This document shows positions 29,892-41,100 of a stretch of DNA of 64,000 nucleotides, in pieces (position 1 is the first letter of the stretch; every line of letters begins with the position of its first letter). The DNA comes from Brettanomyces bruxellensis (taxonomy: Eukaryota > Ascomycota > Pichiomycetes > Pichiales > Pichiaceae). The notes beneath the pieces are model-generated. The model made no database searches. It saw nothing but the letters and a program-made list of their open reading frames with translations, and had not been told where the DNA came from. The translations under genes and the position numbers were made by a program. Where the stretch lies: assembly GCF_011074885.1 (NCBI RefSeq), contig NC_054685.1:496001-560000 (forward strand). Direction: 5' to 3'.

Positions 29892-30512
29892 GAGTGGTGT
29901 ACTAGAACTGTGATTATAGCTATTTATCTCAAGTGCTTACATTCCACGGAAAAGTCATTTAATTTAGCTTAATACAATTTGACCATTCAATTTAGTTTAT
30001 TATAATTTAACCATTCAATATAGCTTAATATAGTTTGACCACTCAATTTGGCTTGACTTAATTGAAATGTTTGATTTGGTTTAAATATTTAATTCAGTTT
30101 AAGTTATTTTTAGTGAGCTATTCAACTTATCTCAATGTAATGTAATTCAACAACTTAACTTAATTTTATGTAACTTAATTTACTTAACTTTACTTTACTT
30201 GACTTAATTTACTTAACTTCACTTTACTTAACTTTACTTTACTTGACTTAATTTACTTAACTTCACTTTACTTGACCTAATTTAACATAATTTAATAGCT
30301 CTATTTTTTGGAAGCAACTTAAATAAACTTTATAAGAGCCGGAGATTCCATTGATATCGTGAAGCAAAGACAATTAGCAAAAGAGAATAAAGGAAAAGAA
30401 AAGAAAAAAAAAAGTAAAAAAAATAAAAGATATGATAAAGTATAATATGATATAATAAAATAGAATGAAAGTTAACACCAGAAATTTACCCGTGCTATAC
30501 CAAGTACGGATT
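29892..30512. other. Convergent intergenic region with tandem repeats
   Basis: Entire 620-base gap between YJU3 and the zinc-cluster gene is AT-rich and largely built of repeats (listed separately), then an A-rich stretch at 30370-30430. Confidence 0.5.
29949..30290. repeat. Degenerate AT-rich tandem repeats (28-bp and 5-bp/45-bp periods)
   Basis: Two overlapping patterns. From 29949 to about 30060, roughly 28-base units of the type ATTTGACCATTCAATTTAG recur three times or more. From 30150 to 30290, pentamers of CTTAA/CTTTA/CTTGA type form a larger unit of about 45 bases present twice (from about 30188 and 30233). Located between convergent genes. Confidence 0.75.
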
Positions 30513-32162
30513 TTAATCATAAGAGCACTGCAAAAGTTTCCGCGTGCAGTTCAGACAACTCGAGGAGCCGTCAATTTTTATGCATTTGATCTTTTTGACT
30601 CTGCAGACGCGGCACGAGGTTTTCTTCGAAGCCCGAGAGCCGTGCGCGGAAGAACTTCTCCTGGACCGCGCCGAATCGGCCGCAGGCCTGCGGGGATCAT
30701 CCGCCATCTGCGCAGGGTTGCGCTCCGAGGAACAGCTTGCACTGCGCTCCAGGCTGCCCCTGCGCTCCCTTTGGCACTTGTTAAACTTGATGATATCATT
30801 TCTAGTGAAGCCCTTGGTGAATTTGCAATCGAGATTCTTCGAATTGCAGGCTTTGCAAGGCTTGAATTTCAGATAGTTGAAAGTTCCCAGCTTGGCGCGG
30901 CGCGACGATGATGGCGCAGCCTCCCAATCCGTTGGGCGCACAATTTTAAAGTACTGATATCCGGTATCTGCGTCTGCGGCTATCCACTCGCAGTGCGCTA
31001 TCTGGGATTTGCGGCTGCCGTCAGCCGCTTTATCGGATATACCGTCGGGAAGATGCGCTAAGATCACAATCTCTGAATCGCACTTAATTTTTCTCGATCT
31101 GCAACAATCGCACGATGGTCCAGAACGCTGTCTTTTGGTAGAGGTTGATGGTGAGGCCAACTTGATTGCAATAGGACTGGATGAAGAGAAATCGTTTAGA
31201 GACTCATGCCTGCGCTTCTTGCCTGCGGCGCCGTCAGCGCCATCAGCGCCGTTTCTGCGGCCATCCGCGTGTGCGTGCATGTGTGTATGCAGATGCGCAT
31301 GGTGGCGCGCATGCTCAAATTGTTCCGGCAACGACTCCTTGACGTACATTGCGGAGTCATCGATCAGATTTCTGGATGGTCCGATGTGAGCGCTGTGGGC
31401 GGCGGTTGGGGTGCGCGGCACAGGCGGAATAGAAGAGGAGGAAGAGCGCGAAGAACAAAGCGAAGGTGGGCGCGGAACCTGCGCAGGGTACCCTGCGGGA
31501 CCTTTATAACCGAGAAATGGAGGAAGCATTGGTTCTAGACTTCCGGGAGAGGCTGTTGCGGTTTGAACAAGCAAGTCTAGTCTGCTGTGAGGGTAAGAAA
31601 TACTGGATGGTAGTCCAATAGAAGCCTCGTGCGAGATTGCCGCAGCGCCCGAAAGTTCAGCGCCAGCGGGTGCGGGGGAGTCTGCGCTGATGCCTGCGCC
31701 GACGCATGCGCCGACGCTCGTGCTGCGCGAGCCCATGGCGCTCGACACGGACTTGAGGCGTGGAAGCCGGATGCCATGCGCTCTGAAGAACGGGTGGCCG
31801 CCCAAGGATTCTGACGAATCAGAGCCAAAGCTGCGCTCAGAAGATGTCGGCGCAGAAGTTGTGACGGATGATGAAGAAGGAAATGCGTCAGGCGGCTGGA
31901 GTTCGTGCGGTCGGTAGCGCATGGCGGGCGGCGGCGCATGGCGCTGCAAAGAGCGTACCGCCTCGGACGCGGCCCTAGCAGCCGCCGCAGAGCTTACGGG
32001 TGCGCGCTTCTGCGGGAAAAACGACGGCCCCGGAGAAAACGGCTGAAACCCAAATGGTCTCGTGGTAGCATATGTGGTTGGAATGTTGGTGTTTAACCGA
32101 AGAGAGTAAAAAGACAGATCCGTGACTGGAGAGTCGGATCGAATGTAATTAGGGGTGCACAT
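30513..32162 (-). CDS. Zinc-cluster transcription factor with two Cys-rich clusters (Sut1-like)
   Basis: A 549-residue probable transcription factor. A long Ser/Pro/Ala/His-rich, disordered N-terminus is followed by GPSCDCCRSRKIKCD near residue 350. A spacer of about 70 residues precedes the second half of that cluster, KFKPCKACNSKNLDC, with GFTRNDIIKFN after it. This split arrangement is like the fungal Sut1/Sut2-type Zn2Cys6 domain. A separate compact cluster, SCRVCRVKKIKC then CLNC and LQC, sits at the very C-terminus and resembles Ume6. Having both in one protein is unusual. The coding region is GC-rich with many GCG/GCA alanine codons, unlike its neighbours. I start at ATG 32162 (MCTPNYIRSD); the frame reaches a TTG further upstream. 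Confidence 0.75.
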   Translation of the reverse strand: MCTPNYIRSDSPVTDLSFYSLRLNTNIPTTYATTRPFGFQPFSPGPSFFPQKRAPVSSAAAARAASEAVRSLQRHAPPPAMRYRPHELQPPDAFPSSSSVTTSAPTSSERSFGSDSSESLGGHPFFRAHGIRLPRLKSVSSAMGSRSTSVGACVGAGISADSPAPAGAELSGAAAISHEASIGLPSSISYPHSRLDLLVQTATASPGSLEPMLPPFLGYKGPAGYPAQVPRPPSLCSSRSSSSSIPPVPRTPTAAHSAHIGPSRNLIDDSAMYVKESLPEQFEHARHHAHLHTHMHAHADGRRNGADGADGAAGKKRRHESLNDFSSSSPIAIKLASPSTSTKRQRSGPSCDCCRSRKIKCDSEIVILAHLPDGISDKAADGSRKSQIAHCEWIAADADTGYQYFKIVRPTDWEAAPSSSRRAKLGTFNYLKFKPCKACNSKNLDCKFTKGFTRNDIIKFNKCQRERRGSLERSASCSSERNPAQMADDPRRPAADSARSRRSSSAHGSRASKKTSCRVCRVKKIKCIKIDGSSSCLNCTRKLLQCSYD

Positions 32163-32956
32163 GATAATTGTGGATGTTTTGAATTTCAATTGCAAATATA
32201 ATAATTAAATTTTGTTAGCGGTGCTTTGGTGGTTTCACGTGGTGTAAGGTGCCGCACTTTTCTATGTGAGGGTTGTACTTGTGCTTGTTTTGGTATCCCC
32301 CGCTTTTTTTTTTCTCGAGAAAATAAAAGGGAGAAAAAAAAATTTAATTTATCGTAGTTTTTCCGCGACGGAGTTCGGAAGAAGATTTGGGATGGAAAGG
32401 AAAAAGACAAGTCGTAAGATCAGAATCTAGCCGATTAGTGCTAGAAGCCCGGAGTATAGTGAATATCGCAGCTTTCCTGCTGATATTACCGATAACGAAG
32501 TAGTGATGAACGTTCTAATAAGCAAACCAAGATTTCTGCAGTGTACAAGAGCCCAAGAAATCCAAACGCTTCGAAGTATATTTTAGAGTTCAAAAAAAAA
32601 AAAGGAGAGGAAATGAGAGGAATACGAAGATTTAAGAAAACGGTGTATTTAAGTAATAAGTAATGTCATATTTTCACAATCCATTTCGAATATAATGGAG
32701 ATTGATTAGAGTCGGAAACAACGAGAGAAAAAAATAAAAAAAAATATCCAAGGATCAAAGCTCCGTTTTTCTCGAATGCCTATTGGCAAAAATAATCTTG
32801 AAGGGCTTGTACATTGTTCCAGCACAATGCAAAATTTGAACAATGGATGAATGAGCGCCGTCAGGGTGCATTAACCGGCAAAGAAAATAGGTGGGTGCAG
32901 GCGAGGATGGGATTTAAATTTTTTTGCCTTGTTTTCATGTCAGACGATTGAAAAAG

Positions 32957-33300
32957 AGGAGGTTGGTCCGCGGGCGGCTCCGGCCGCTAGTACCCGCACT
33001 ACGGGGAGCGCTTACTGCGCGTACCCGGCGTGGCGCAGGCGCCGCCAGTGTGCGCTAGCCGGATCTCCGACTCTAAAGGTGGCGGAAAAAATGTCACAAA
33101 CGACTTTTTGTTGTATGCGCTCGTATTCGTGGATAAAGTTCATACCAATGTATAGCCTGTGAGTGGTGTCATTGTATCAAAGGGCATGAACATGTCCCAA
33201 AAATAGTATGTGAAGCTTGAGGTGCGAGAAGATGCGGTGCGCTGGACAAGGCACCATAGGCCGCGCTGGCGGTTTGCGCTAACGGGCAAAGTGCGCCAAA
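32957..33300. other. GC-rich noncoding island
   Basis: Two dense blocks (32957-33090 and 33222-33300) of GCGC, TGCGC, CGG and CCG words sit in otherwise AT-rich DNA about 0.8-1.1 kb upstream of the zinc-cluster gene. Word composition resembles that gene's coding region. No open frame spans both blocks with a recognisable product. Candidate roles are a binding-site cluster, a structured RNA, or a relic of a duplicated piece of the neighbouring gene. Confidence 0.5.
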
Positions 33301-35107
33301 GAAATGAAACAACGAAAAAAGTAATAAAAAAGGTAAAAAAAGAAAAGAGGACGACAGAAAAAAAATCAAGAAAACCTTTTTCTTTGTTTTCGGTTTGATA
33401 CATGTCGGACCCAAACTCCTCCGAACTGTGATTCGGAGTATCATAGTGGATCTCTGTGCACTCAAATAGATGGGAAAAAATGCAGTATATCGGCCGGAAG
33501 AACTTTGAGGGATTGACACATGGAGTACTGAACCTGAAGATATGTATTTCTTTAAAAAAGGAAGAAAGGAAAACAGAGTATTTTGTGAAAATGTAAATGA
33601 ACCCATGTTTGAATTCTTGAGATTTTTGAATCGCTCTATTGTCTGGCTCCCCCACGTTAAATTAGTAACTCCACTTTTTACATGTTAAATTTTTTCTGCT
33701 CGCGATTCGTATCCGTTGCGATTTGTACTCCGAAAATCCGCTGGTAGTGAGACATTAAAATTTTCCACTTTGTAGAAAAGCCCGCGCTTATTGTTCAAAC
33801 GCATATTCCTCTATTCTATCTTAGCTTTATTTCAAATAATTTATGTACACGTTTTAATTTTTGACAGGGCTTGCTGGCTCAGAAGCATCATAGTGAACAT
33901 GCCCGGCAGTTATTGTTTTTTTTAATTAATAAAGACCGGGTAAATCTTATCAGGTAGCGGCTAATCGTGTTGTGATATCCGTGGAGAGAGTCATTGCCGA
34001 ATAAACGCACATTGTATTTGCACTTCAATTTGAATTCGCTTTTGATTGCGATTGGTGCAATGGATCATGTCATTACTTTTCAATTACATTTTGATGATAC
34101 AATTTCCTTGCTTTCATGTATCTTTACCATGGTAAGCACTACATCCTGTAAATACAGTAATTATACCGATTTCTACCCGCGTTTACATATTCTTAACAGT
34201 ATGAGTTTTTTTGCGTTATTTTTTGTGATTCTCGGAGTAAGAAGATCTAAATATTTTTCCCTTATGCATTCGCTCTCTTTAACCCTATAGGTCGAATCTC
34301 CGATCATGCGGACTCGGATTCTTCCGATTTTACCCGATAGTGTACGGGATGACTTTTCGTGCGAATATTTTTTGAATTGTAGTTGGACATGAAGGATTTG
34401 AAGAATTATAATTGGAGGAAAGCATCATTCTACAGTTGCTTAGGGTTATATTTATGAATGGTGCAGTATAAGGTCACAAGATGGAAAGTATGACATGACA
34501 GAGTAGGGGAGTGGATAGAAGGAAGATGATGAGTGACGTAATAATATATGTAAAAGAGAGTGTAAGTCAGGTAAAGGTATAGAATTATGTGAGAGTGGAA
34601 GTGGGATGGACATTTTAAGGTCAACACAGAGGTAAATAGTAGATATTGCCAATTCTGACATCGTAACATAGAATACTGAATAAATCATAATGTAAGCAAA
34701 ACCAAGATGCCACTAAGGACATATTTAGGATAAGCAAGACGAGTTTGGCCGAAAAGGAAGAAGATATGGAAAATATTAAAGTCAGCAGATTAGTGAGCGA
34801 GTAAGTAGAAAAGCACGGCAGTGTAATTAAATGGCTAGGTATATATTAAGTACATTACATTAAGTACAGTACATTAGGTATAGTACCTTAAGAGTATTTC
34901 AAAAGTGAATTGAAAAAAGTACATTACTGTAAATGCATTAACAAACCGAAACAGAGATGCGAACGACATGCATCCAGTTGAAAGATACTACAAGCCACAT
35001 AGAAATAATCAAAGCATGTCAGAAGGACATTATAAATAAAGATATGTCATCAGATATGAGAAAGAATATCAAACATAAGTAAGAACATCGAACCTCAGAA
35101 ATTATAC

Positions 35108-35194
35108 CAGATAAGATGGCAGATAAGATGGCAGATAAGATGGCAGATAAGATGGCAGATAAGATACCAGATAGGATACCAGATAGGATACCAG
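35108..35194. repeat. 12-bp tandem array with GATAAG motifs, 7 copies
   Basis: Seven head-to-tail units of CAGATAAGATGG or variants CAGATAAGATAC / CAGATAGGATAC, then a final CAG. The unit carries the GATAAG core recognised by GATA factors in the first five copies. It lies just downstream of the CRS1 stop. Confidence 0.85.
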
Positions 35195-35297
35195 TGTTTC
35201 AGAAAGAACGCATCAAAAGAATGAACATACTCCTACAACAACTAAAGCATACTATATTAAACTAAAAAGCACGACCACATTACAACCTGCCCAGCAC

Positions 35298-37718
35298 CTA
35301 TTTCTGCTGCTTCAAGAACCACTCGTGCAGTTTCTGCTGCTGCCTCCACTGCTTGGCAAGCTTCTTACGAGCACTCTTGCTAAGCTCTTCACCCTTCTTA
35401 TTCTTGACAGGGATCCCATCATCATCCCAGGCACTGTATTGGCTCTCAAAAGCACGCGTACGGAACATTTTCACAGGATCAACGCTCGCTTTCTCGAGCT
35501 TTTCGCGCATCTTCTGCTCGTTGATGCTTTTCTGGGCCTGCTTACGCTTTCTCTTCTCCTCAAGTTGCTGCTGCTTCTCCTTCTGCTGCTCCACCAACTC
35601 GTCACGCTCCTTGTCGCTCACAAATTTGATCAATGCACCCTGGCCCTGCGTGCGATCATCAAGAACTACATTCAACGGAAGCAACTGCTCGTCCCGGAGC
35701 TTGTCGCAGGCCTCAAGGAGGGATCCAAGACCCTTTTTCTCGATCGCAGTTTGCCGGACGAGGTCCCTGAACCGTGATAAAACCTGCAAGTAAGGCATTG
35801 CGACCGCCTCAGCAGACACAGCCTGGCTTTGACCGGATACCTGGCCGCTGGAGCCGGTTCCGGCGGCATTTCCGGTGCTGAAGGTGGCATTTCCGTCCTC
35901 AACCCAGCCCAAACCGTCTTGCCGGACGGGAAATCCAAACACCCTGACCATTTTAGTGAGGTAGAGAGACACCTGGGCAAGCAAATCGACCCGGAGATCC
36001 ACCCCCGCACCGCTAACGTAGCTGTTTGCCCTGGTCACGAGGTCTGCCAGCTCCCGGAGGGCAACTGGGGTGGCAAGGTTGTCGCACAAAGCCGCGTGCA
36101 CAGCCTTCTTGCACTCCTGCAAGTCTGCAAAGAGCCTCTTTTCCGGCGCATTGAACTTCTTGCCGATGAGCTCCCCAGCAGCAAGCCGAGCCTGGTTATC
36201 CAACTGCAAGGCCCGAACCTTCTGGAAAAACTTGCTGAACGCGGACTCCAGCGACCGGGCCTCGGCCAAAAGACTGTCCTTGAAGTCTAGCGGGTTGTTC
36301 CACTGGACCAACGCGAAACAGAGCCGGAGTTCACGACACGTGTACTTCTTCAACGCGTCACCAATCGTGATGAAGTTCTTCAACGACTTCGACATCTTCT
36401 GGCCCTCGATGTGTAGGTGGCCCGTGTGCAAAAAGTAGTTCACCCACTGCCTACAGTCGAAATAGGCCTCGGACTGGGCCGATTCGTTGTCGTGGTGCGG
36501 GAATGCAAGGTCAATTCCGCCCGAGTGGATGTCCATGTGCTGCCCAAAGAAGTCCGACGACATCACAGAGCACTCAATGTGCCACCCGGGTCTTCCCTTG
36601 CCCCATGGTGACTCCCATGCCGGTTCGCCGGGCTTCGATGCCTTCCAGAGGGCGAAATCTGACGCGTTAAGCTTTGATTCCGGGTGGCCGAGCGAAAGTG
36701 AGCCCTCCGCATCCTCAATAAGCGCCAAATCGTGCTTGGACCATGGCTGGTTCTTTGCATAGGTGTGGTTTTCCGCCGCGTCGAATTTCGCCGTGTTGAA
36801 GTACACCGACCCGTCTTTCGTCGCGTACCCGTACCCATTCTTCACGATTCTCGCCACAAAATCCACAATCTCCGGAATGTACTCCGACACGCGTGTGATG
36901 ACTGTTGGGGGCATCACGTTCAACCGGCTCATGTCCTCATCGAACTTCCTCTCCCAGAAAGCGGCACAATTCCGGAAAATCGCCGGGTCGGTCACCGTCG
37001 AGCCCAGTTCCGCGTCCAAAAGTGGCATCACAACATCCCTCGTCGCATCAACAAACACCTTAAACTGTTCTCCGTCCACTTCAGCATCTGCTTTACCGCT
37101 GTTTGCGCTCTCGACTGCCGAAAATGCTCCAAGACACGATTTCACGTGCATCGGCACTTTTGGCCGGCTAATCTTCAACTGCTTCATGTCCAACTGCTCT
37201 GCCCACTTACGGAACGCCCCGTAGTCTAAAGCCGGGCCCTTGTAATCCGGCAAGTTCTTCGCAATGTACTTTCCAAGTCCTTCCTTCACCTTCTCCACAT
37301 ACTCCTTAGTAATCTTCCCAGACTGCTTCTCAATGTAATTCTTCAAGAGATACTCCTCCCTCGCCTTGAGGATGATCTTGTCGTCAATGTCCGTCACATT
37401 CTGCACAAACGTCACATCGTAGTTAAAGTAATCCTGCAATATCCGCCGATTGATATCGATCGTAACATAATTCCGGGCGTGACCCATATGACTCACATTG
37501 TAAACCGTTGGGCCACACGAGTACCATTTCACTTCATGCGGTTTGATCGGCACAAACTCCACCTTCGAATGTGTGAGTGTGTTGTACAGCTTCAACACTG
37601 GCTCATCTGCTGGTGTTTCAGTCTTTGGTTTCACCCAAAATGTTTGTTTTTGGCCTGCTTTTTCTGACATTGTCCTCAACAATCGTTTACCTATATTGCT
37701 CACGACTCTCGGGCGCAT
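35298..37718 (-). CDS. CRS1: Cysteinyl-tRNA synthetase
   Basis: A class I aminoacyl-tRNA synthetase of 806 residues that charges tRNA-Cys. The HIGH signature appears as NVSHMGHARNYV near residue 77, the zinc-site cysteine as WYSCGPTVYN, GWHIECSVM and the HSGGIDLAFPHHDNE block follow, and KMSKSLKNF lies near residue 440. The C-terminal segment is Lys/Glu/Gln-rich, as in eukaryotic CysRS. S. cerevisiae YNL247W (767 residues) is the counterpart. The first ATG gives a basic, amphipathic-looking leader (MRPRVVSNIGKRLLRT), and a second ATG at 37670 (MSEKAGQ) would give a leaderless form, so both mitochondrial and cytosolic products are plausible. Divergent from RAD50. Confidence 0.93.
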   Translation of the reverse strand: MRPRVVSNIGKRLLRTMSEKAGQKQTFWVKPKTETPADEPVLKLYNTLTHSKVEFVPIKPHEVKWYSCGPTVYNVSHMGHARNYVTIDINRRILQDYFNYDVTFVQNVTDIDDKIILKAREEYLLKNYIEKQSGKITKEYVEKVKEGLGKYIAKNLPDYKGPALDYGAFRKWAEQLDMKQLKISRPKVPMHVKSCLGAFSAVESANSGKADAEVDGEQFKVFVDATRDVVMPLLDAELGSTVTDPAIFRNCAAFWERKFDEDMSRLNVMPPTVITRVSEYIPEIVDFVARIVKNGYGYATKDGSVYFNTAKFDAAENHTYAKNQPWSKHDLALIEDAEGSLSLGHPESKLNASDFALWKASKPGEPAWESPWGKGRPGWHIECSVMSSDFFGQHMDIHSGGIDLAFPHHDNESAQSEAYFDCRQWVNYFLHTGHLHIEGQKMSKSLKNFITIGDALKKYTCRELRLCFALVQWNNPLDFKDSLLAEARSLESAFSKFFQKVRALQLDNQARLAAGELIGKKFNAPEKRLFADLQECKKAVHAALCDNLATPVALRELADLVTRANSYVSGAGVDLRVDLLAQVSLYLTKMVRVFGFPVRQDGLGWVEDGNATFSTGNAAGTGSSGQVSGQSQAVSAEAVAMPYLQVLSRFRDLVRQTAIEKKGLGSLLEACDKLRDEQLLPLNVVLDDRTQGQGALIKFVSDKERDELVEQQKEKQQQLEEKRKRKQAQKSINEQKMREKLEKASVDPVKMFRTRAFESQYSAWDDDGIPVKNKKGEELSKSARKKLAKQWRQQQKLHEWFLKQQK

Positions 37719-38129
37719 ATACGCTGAAAAATGTGTGTCTAGGAAAATGGATAGCTAATATTGCAATGTCACACCCTGTAACTGCATGGGGTATACCTTT
37801 TTCCACTTAATGTTCACTTTCTTTCTTCACGTTGGAACGCTTCGACTTTATATAGAAAAAATAAAAATAAAAAAAAAAAATGTCATGAAAAATTCTGCCG
37901 CATCCCACCACTACTGTGGCTCATCCGATCACCAGAAAACATGAGACGCCCGACTCCGAAATTTCACGCTTCTCCTTGTCTGTCAGAAAAGGAAACATTG
38001 CTGATCCCTCCGCAATCTTTTGCGATTCATACATTCCTGAAATCTTCTGCATACATAAATAGTGCCTTTTCCTGCAACTCAATCCCGCATCTGCATATTC
38101 CTACACACCCTTTTCTTCCTCATTTATTT
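37719..38129. promoter_or_regulatory. Divergent promoter CRS1 / RAD50
   Basis: About 410 bases between divergent starts. A TATATA element lies at 37849-37854 with an A-rich stretch after it. An in-frame ATG at 37941 could extend RAD50 by 63 residues, but that extension is Pro/His-rich, unlike Rad50, and is better read as leader. Confidence 0.45.
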
Positions 38130-41100
38130 ATGTCATCCATATACAAACTTTCGATCTCCGGTATACGATCTTTCAGCGACCAATCGCAGGAGACTATCCA
38201 ATTTGGAAAGCCCCTCACACTTATCGTCGGAACAAATGGATCAGGTAAAACGACAATTATCGAATGCTTGAGGTATGCGACTTCCAGTGAATTGCCTCCC
38301 AACACCAGAAATGGCGCCTCCTTCATTAATGATCCCTCACTTCACGCATCTAATGAGACAAAAGCACAGATCAAGCTCGCATTCCAAAATGTCAATGGTG
38401 TCAGCATGATCTTGTCGAAGAATCTAATGGCAATCCGAAACCCCAAATCGCATAACACCAGTTTCAAAACAAGAGAAAATCAATTGATGGCCATTAGGCA
38501 CGGCGAGAGACAGACCATCAGCTCCAAGATGGCCGATATCGAGTCATTGATCCCTCAACAGCTGGGAGCATCGAAGGCTGTGCTTACTTATGTGATATTC
38601 TGTCATCAAGAGGATAATTTATGGCCAATCAGTGATTCATCGACTCTTAAGAAGCGATTCGATGAGATATTCGATTCTGTCAAGTTTATTAAAGTGCTTG
38701 AGGAATTGAAGCTGACGTCGAAACAGTTGAATGTGGACATTAAAGTCCTCGCGAATGATGTCTCACATTTGAAAAATGATCGTGATCGTGCAGTTAGTCG
38801 TGAGCGGATGATAAATCAACTTACAAGCCAAGTTTCCACTCTTGAGGAAGAGATGAACACGTTACAGGAGCAAATTGATAATGATGATAGACGGTTGGAT
38901 AAGCTTTATAGCAGCAAACGGGATTATGAGCAGACCCTTTCAAAGTTGTCGGTGCTAAAGCAGGAAAAGCTTAATATTCAGCATAGGATTGACCGGATAA
39001 GATCAACGACCAAAATACTCAAAGTACCAAAAGAGGTTTTGAAGTCCAGGCTTAATCATTTTTCGACCTTTCTTGCCGATCAAAACCAACAGGTCGAAGA
39101 TATTACTAAGAAGATAAAGGAGCTAGATGCCACATATCAACATTTAATGTCTGAATATGGCGAAAAGACATTTGAGAAGGGAAAGCTTGAAGGATACTAT
39201 CAAAAATATAAAGCAAATCGGAATGAGTATGCAGGGCTTATTTCTTCTTTTCAAAAAGACGTTGATGCTACCGCTCCAGGAGAACTGAAGAGATTTCAAC
39301 AGTTTGTTAAGACGGCTTTTGAAAGCTTGAACTCAGACTATCAAAAGAAAATGAAAGTAGAGCAAGAGAAATTGGATCAGCAACAAGAAACTGTGAACGA
39401 ACTAAAAGATAAACTAAAAGAGCAGACAAGACACTCAGAGTATATACATTCAGACAGGGAAAATTTGAAAAGGACTTGTCAAAAGATGCAAGATAAGCTC
39501 TCCGAATTGAGTGATAACTCCCTCAGACTTGAAGAAGCAAAGTCCGATTTGGTAGAGAAAGAAAAGCTGCTTCAAGAATTTAAGCAAAAGAAGCAGATAT
39601 CTGGTATTGCTTCTGAAATTGAAAATATAACTAACACTATAAAGCAGGACGAGATTTCAATTGATGATATTCACCGCAAGATGGAGATTGTTCGTACCAA
39701 TGATAGCATTTCAAGTCGGAAGAAGGTTTTGGTTGACATGAATACGAAGACTGCCAAGATGAGAGAGTTAGCATTGGGAAAGGTTAGAAGCGTTGTCACT
39801 TTTGAAAAAGATCCGGATAGCGAGTATTATACAAAGCTAGGGAAAATTGATATTGCACATACGAAGCTAAATGCAGAACTTGAAAAGCTGAAAATGCACA
39901 AAGCAAAGCTTGAAATAGGACTCACATCACAAACTGATGCAAAGACGTCTTTTGAGAAAGAGATCAAGACTCTAGAAGTAAATTTTCTACGGTCAGTTCA
40001 GGAATATAGATCAATTTATAATGGTGATGTGACGTTGGATAATTTTGAAGAACGCCTACAAAATGTTGCCGATGATTACAACAGCGACTATGTAGCAATG
40101 AAGAATCATGAATCATATGTTACGTTTAATCAACGTGCGATAGCATTGGCTGATTCCAAAAATGCCTGTCTTTTGTGCCATAGGGAGTTTCATGGTGGTG
40201 AAAAATCACAATTTTTTGAGATTCTAAAAAAGCAAACAGCTAAACTTTCACATACAGAAGAGGCAAGGCAACTGCTGAAAAATAAACAGAATGTGTTACA
40301 TATCTTTAGAGAAACATCAAAAATAGTTTCAAGGCTTAAGCAGTTGAAAAATGTTGAACTGAGTAAGGCGCAATCAACTATAGACAAGTTGAATACGGAA
40401 ATTTCAGCAATATCAAGAGACGTGGATTCCACAAAAGAAAAAATCGAGGAGATTACAACTGAAAGTAATCGTTTGAAAAGTATTTCACAGGATATATACA
40501 ACGTAAAGCATTGGACCGAAGACATAGAAGAGAGAAAGGATGAAATTACGAAAATATCCGAGGATATTGTTGATGAAGGACTTGAATATGATTATGATGA
40601 ACTCGAGAAGACTTACAAGGAGGTTGAGCAACGTATCAGAATATCAAGATCAAAGTTGGAAAATCTAAGGAGTGATAAAGAACTAAAGACAACCGCGTTT
40701 AATCACATGAAAGCGGCAGTTAGTGAGCTCCAGATAAAAATAAAGAACTTGGAACTTAAGTCCATGGATAAGATTAATATTGAACGTTCTGTTGAGGAGA
40801 ACAAGAGGCAAATCCAAGAAATGGAAAACGCATTGAAAGAAGCGGAAGTTGAGATTAGCAAAATTCAAAAGAAATATGAAGAGAATAACCTGGAACTTCA
40901 GAAGATGGCAAACAGGATGGAAAAGGAGAAGGCCGAGTCCGAAAAGAGCATATCTGTGCTGAAGGAATACTCAGATAAATCACAAATGCTAAGTAAGGAC
41001 ATTATGGATTTTGAGGAAAATAAAGCTGCCACACTTGAGAAGACTAAGGAGGAGGCATCTGTTCTTAAGCGAAAGATGACCGAAATGTCATCGCAGATAG

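Larger units (their letters stand above)
32163..35297. other. 3.1-kb gene-poor region with GC-rich island and tandem repeats
   Basis: The largest gap in the window, lying between the 5' end of the zinc-cluster gene and the 3' end of CRS1. It is mostly AT-rich. A GC-rich patch spans about 32957-33090 and again 33222-33300. ORFs in several frames cross the patch but none has recognisable domains. A 12-bp array sits at 35108-35194. It may contain a long promoter or leader for the zinc-cluster gene, or an unrecognised non-coding RNA. Confidence 0.55.

Noticed and set aside
33140..33655. Minus-strand ORF of 171 codons across the GC-rich island
   Set aside because: Composition is Phe/Ser-rich and changes abruptly at the island; another frame is open in the same place and no domain is recognisable.
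38062..38129. N-terminal extension of RAD50 from ATG 37941
   Set aside because: The extra 63 residues are Pro/His-rich and unlike any Rad50; the family N-terminus begins exactly at ATG 38130.
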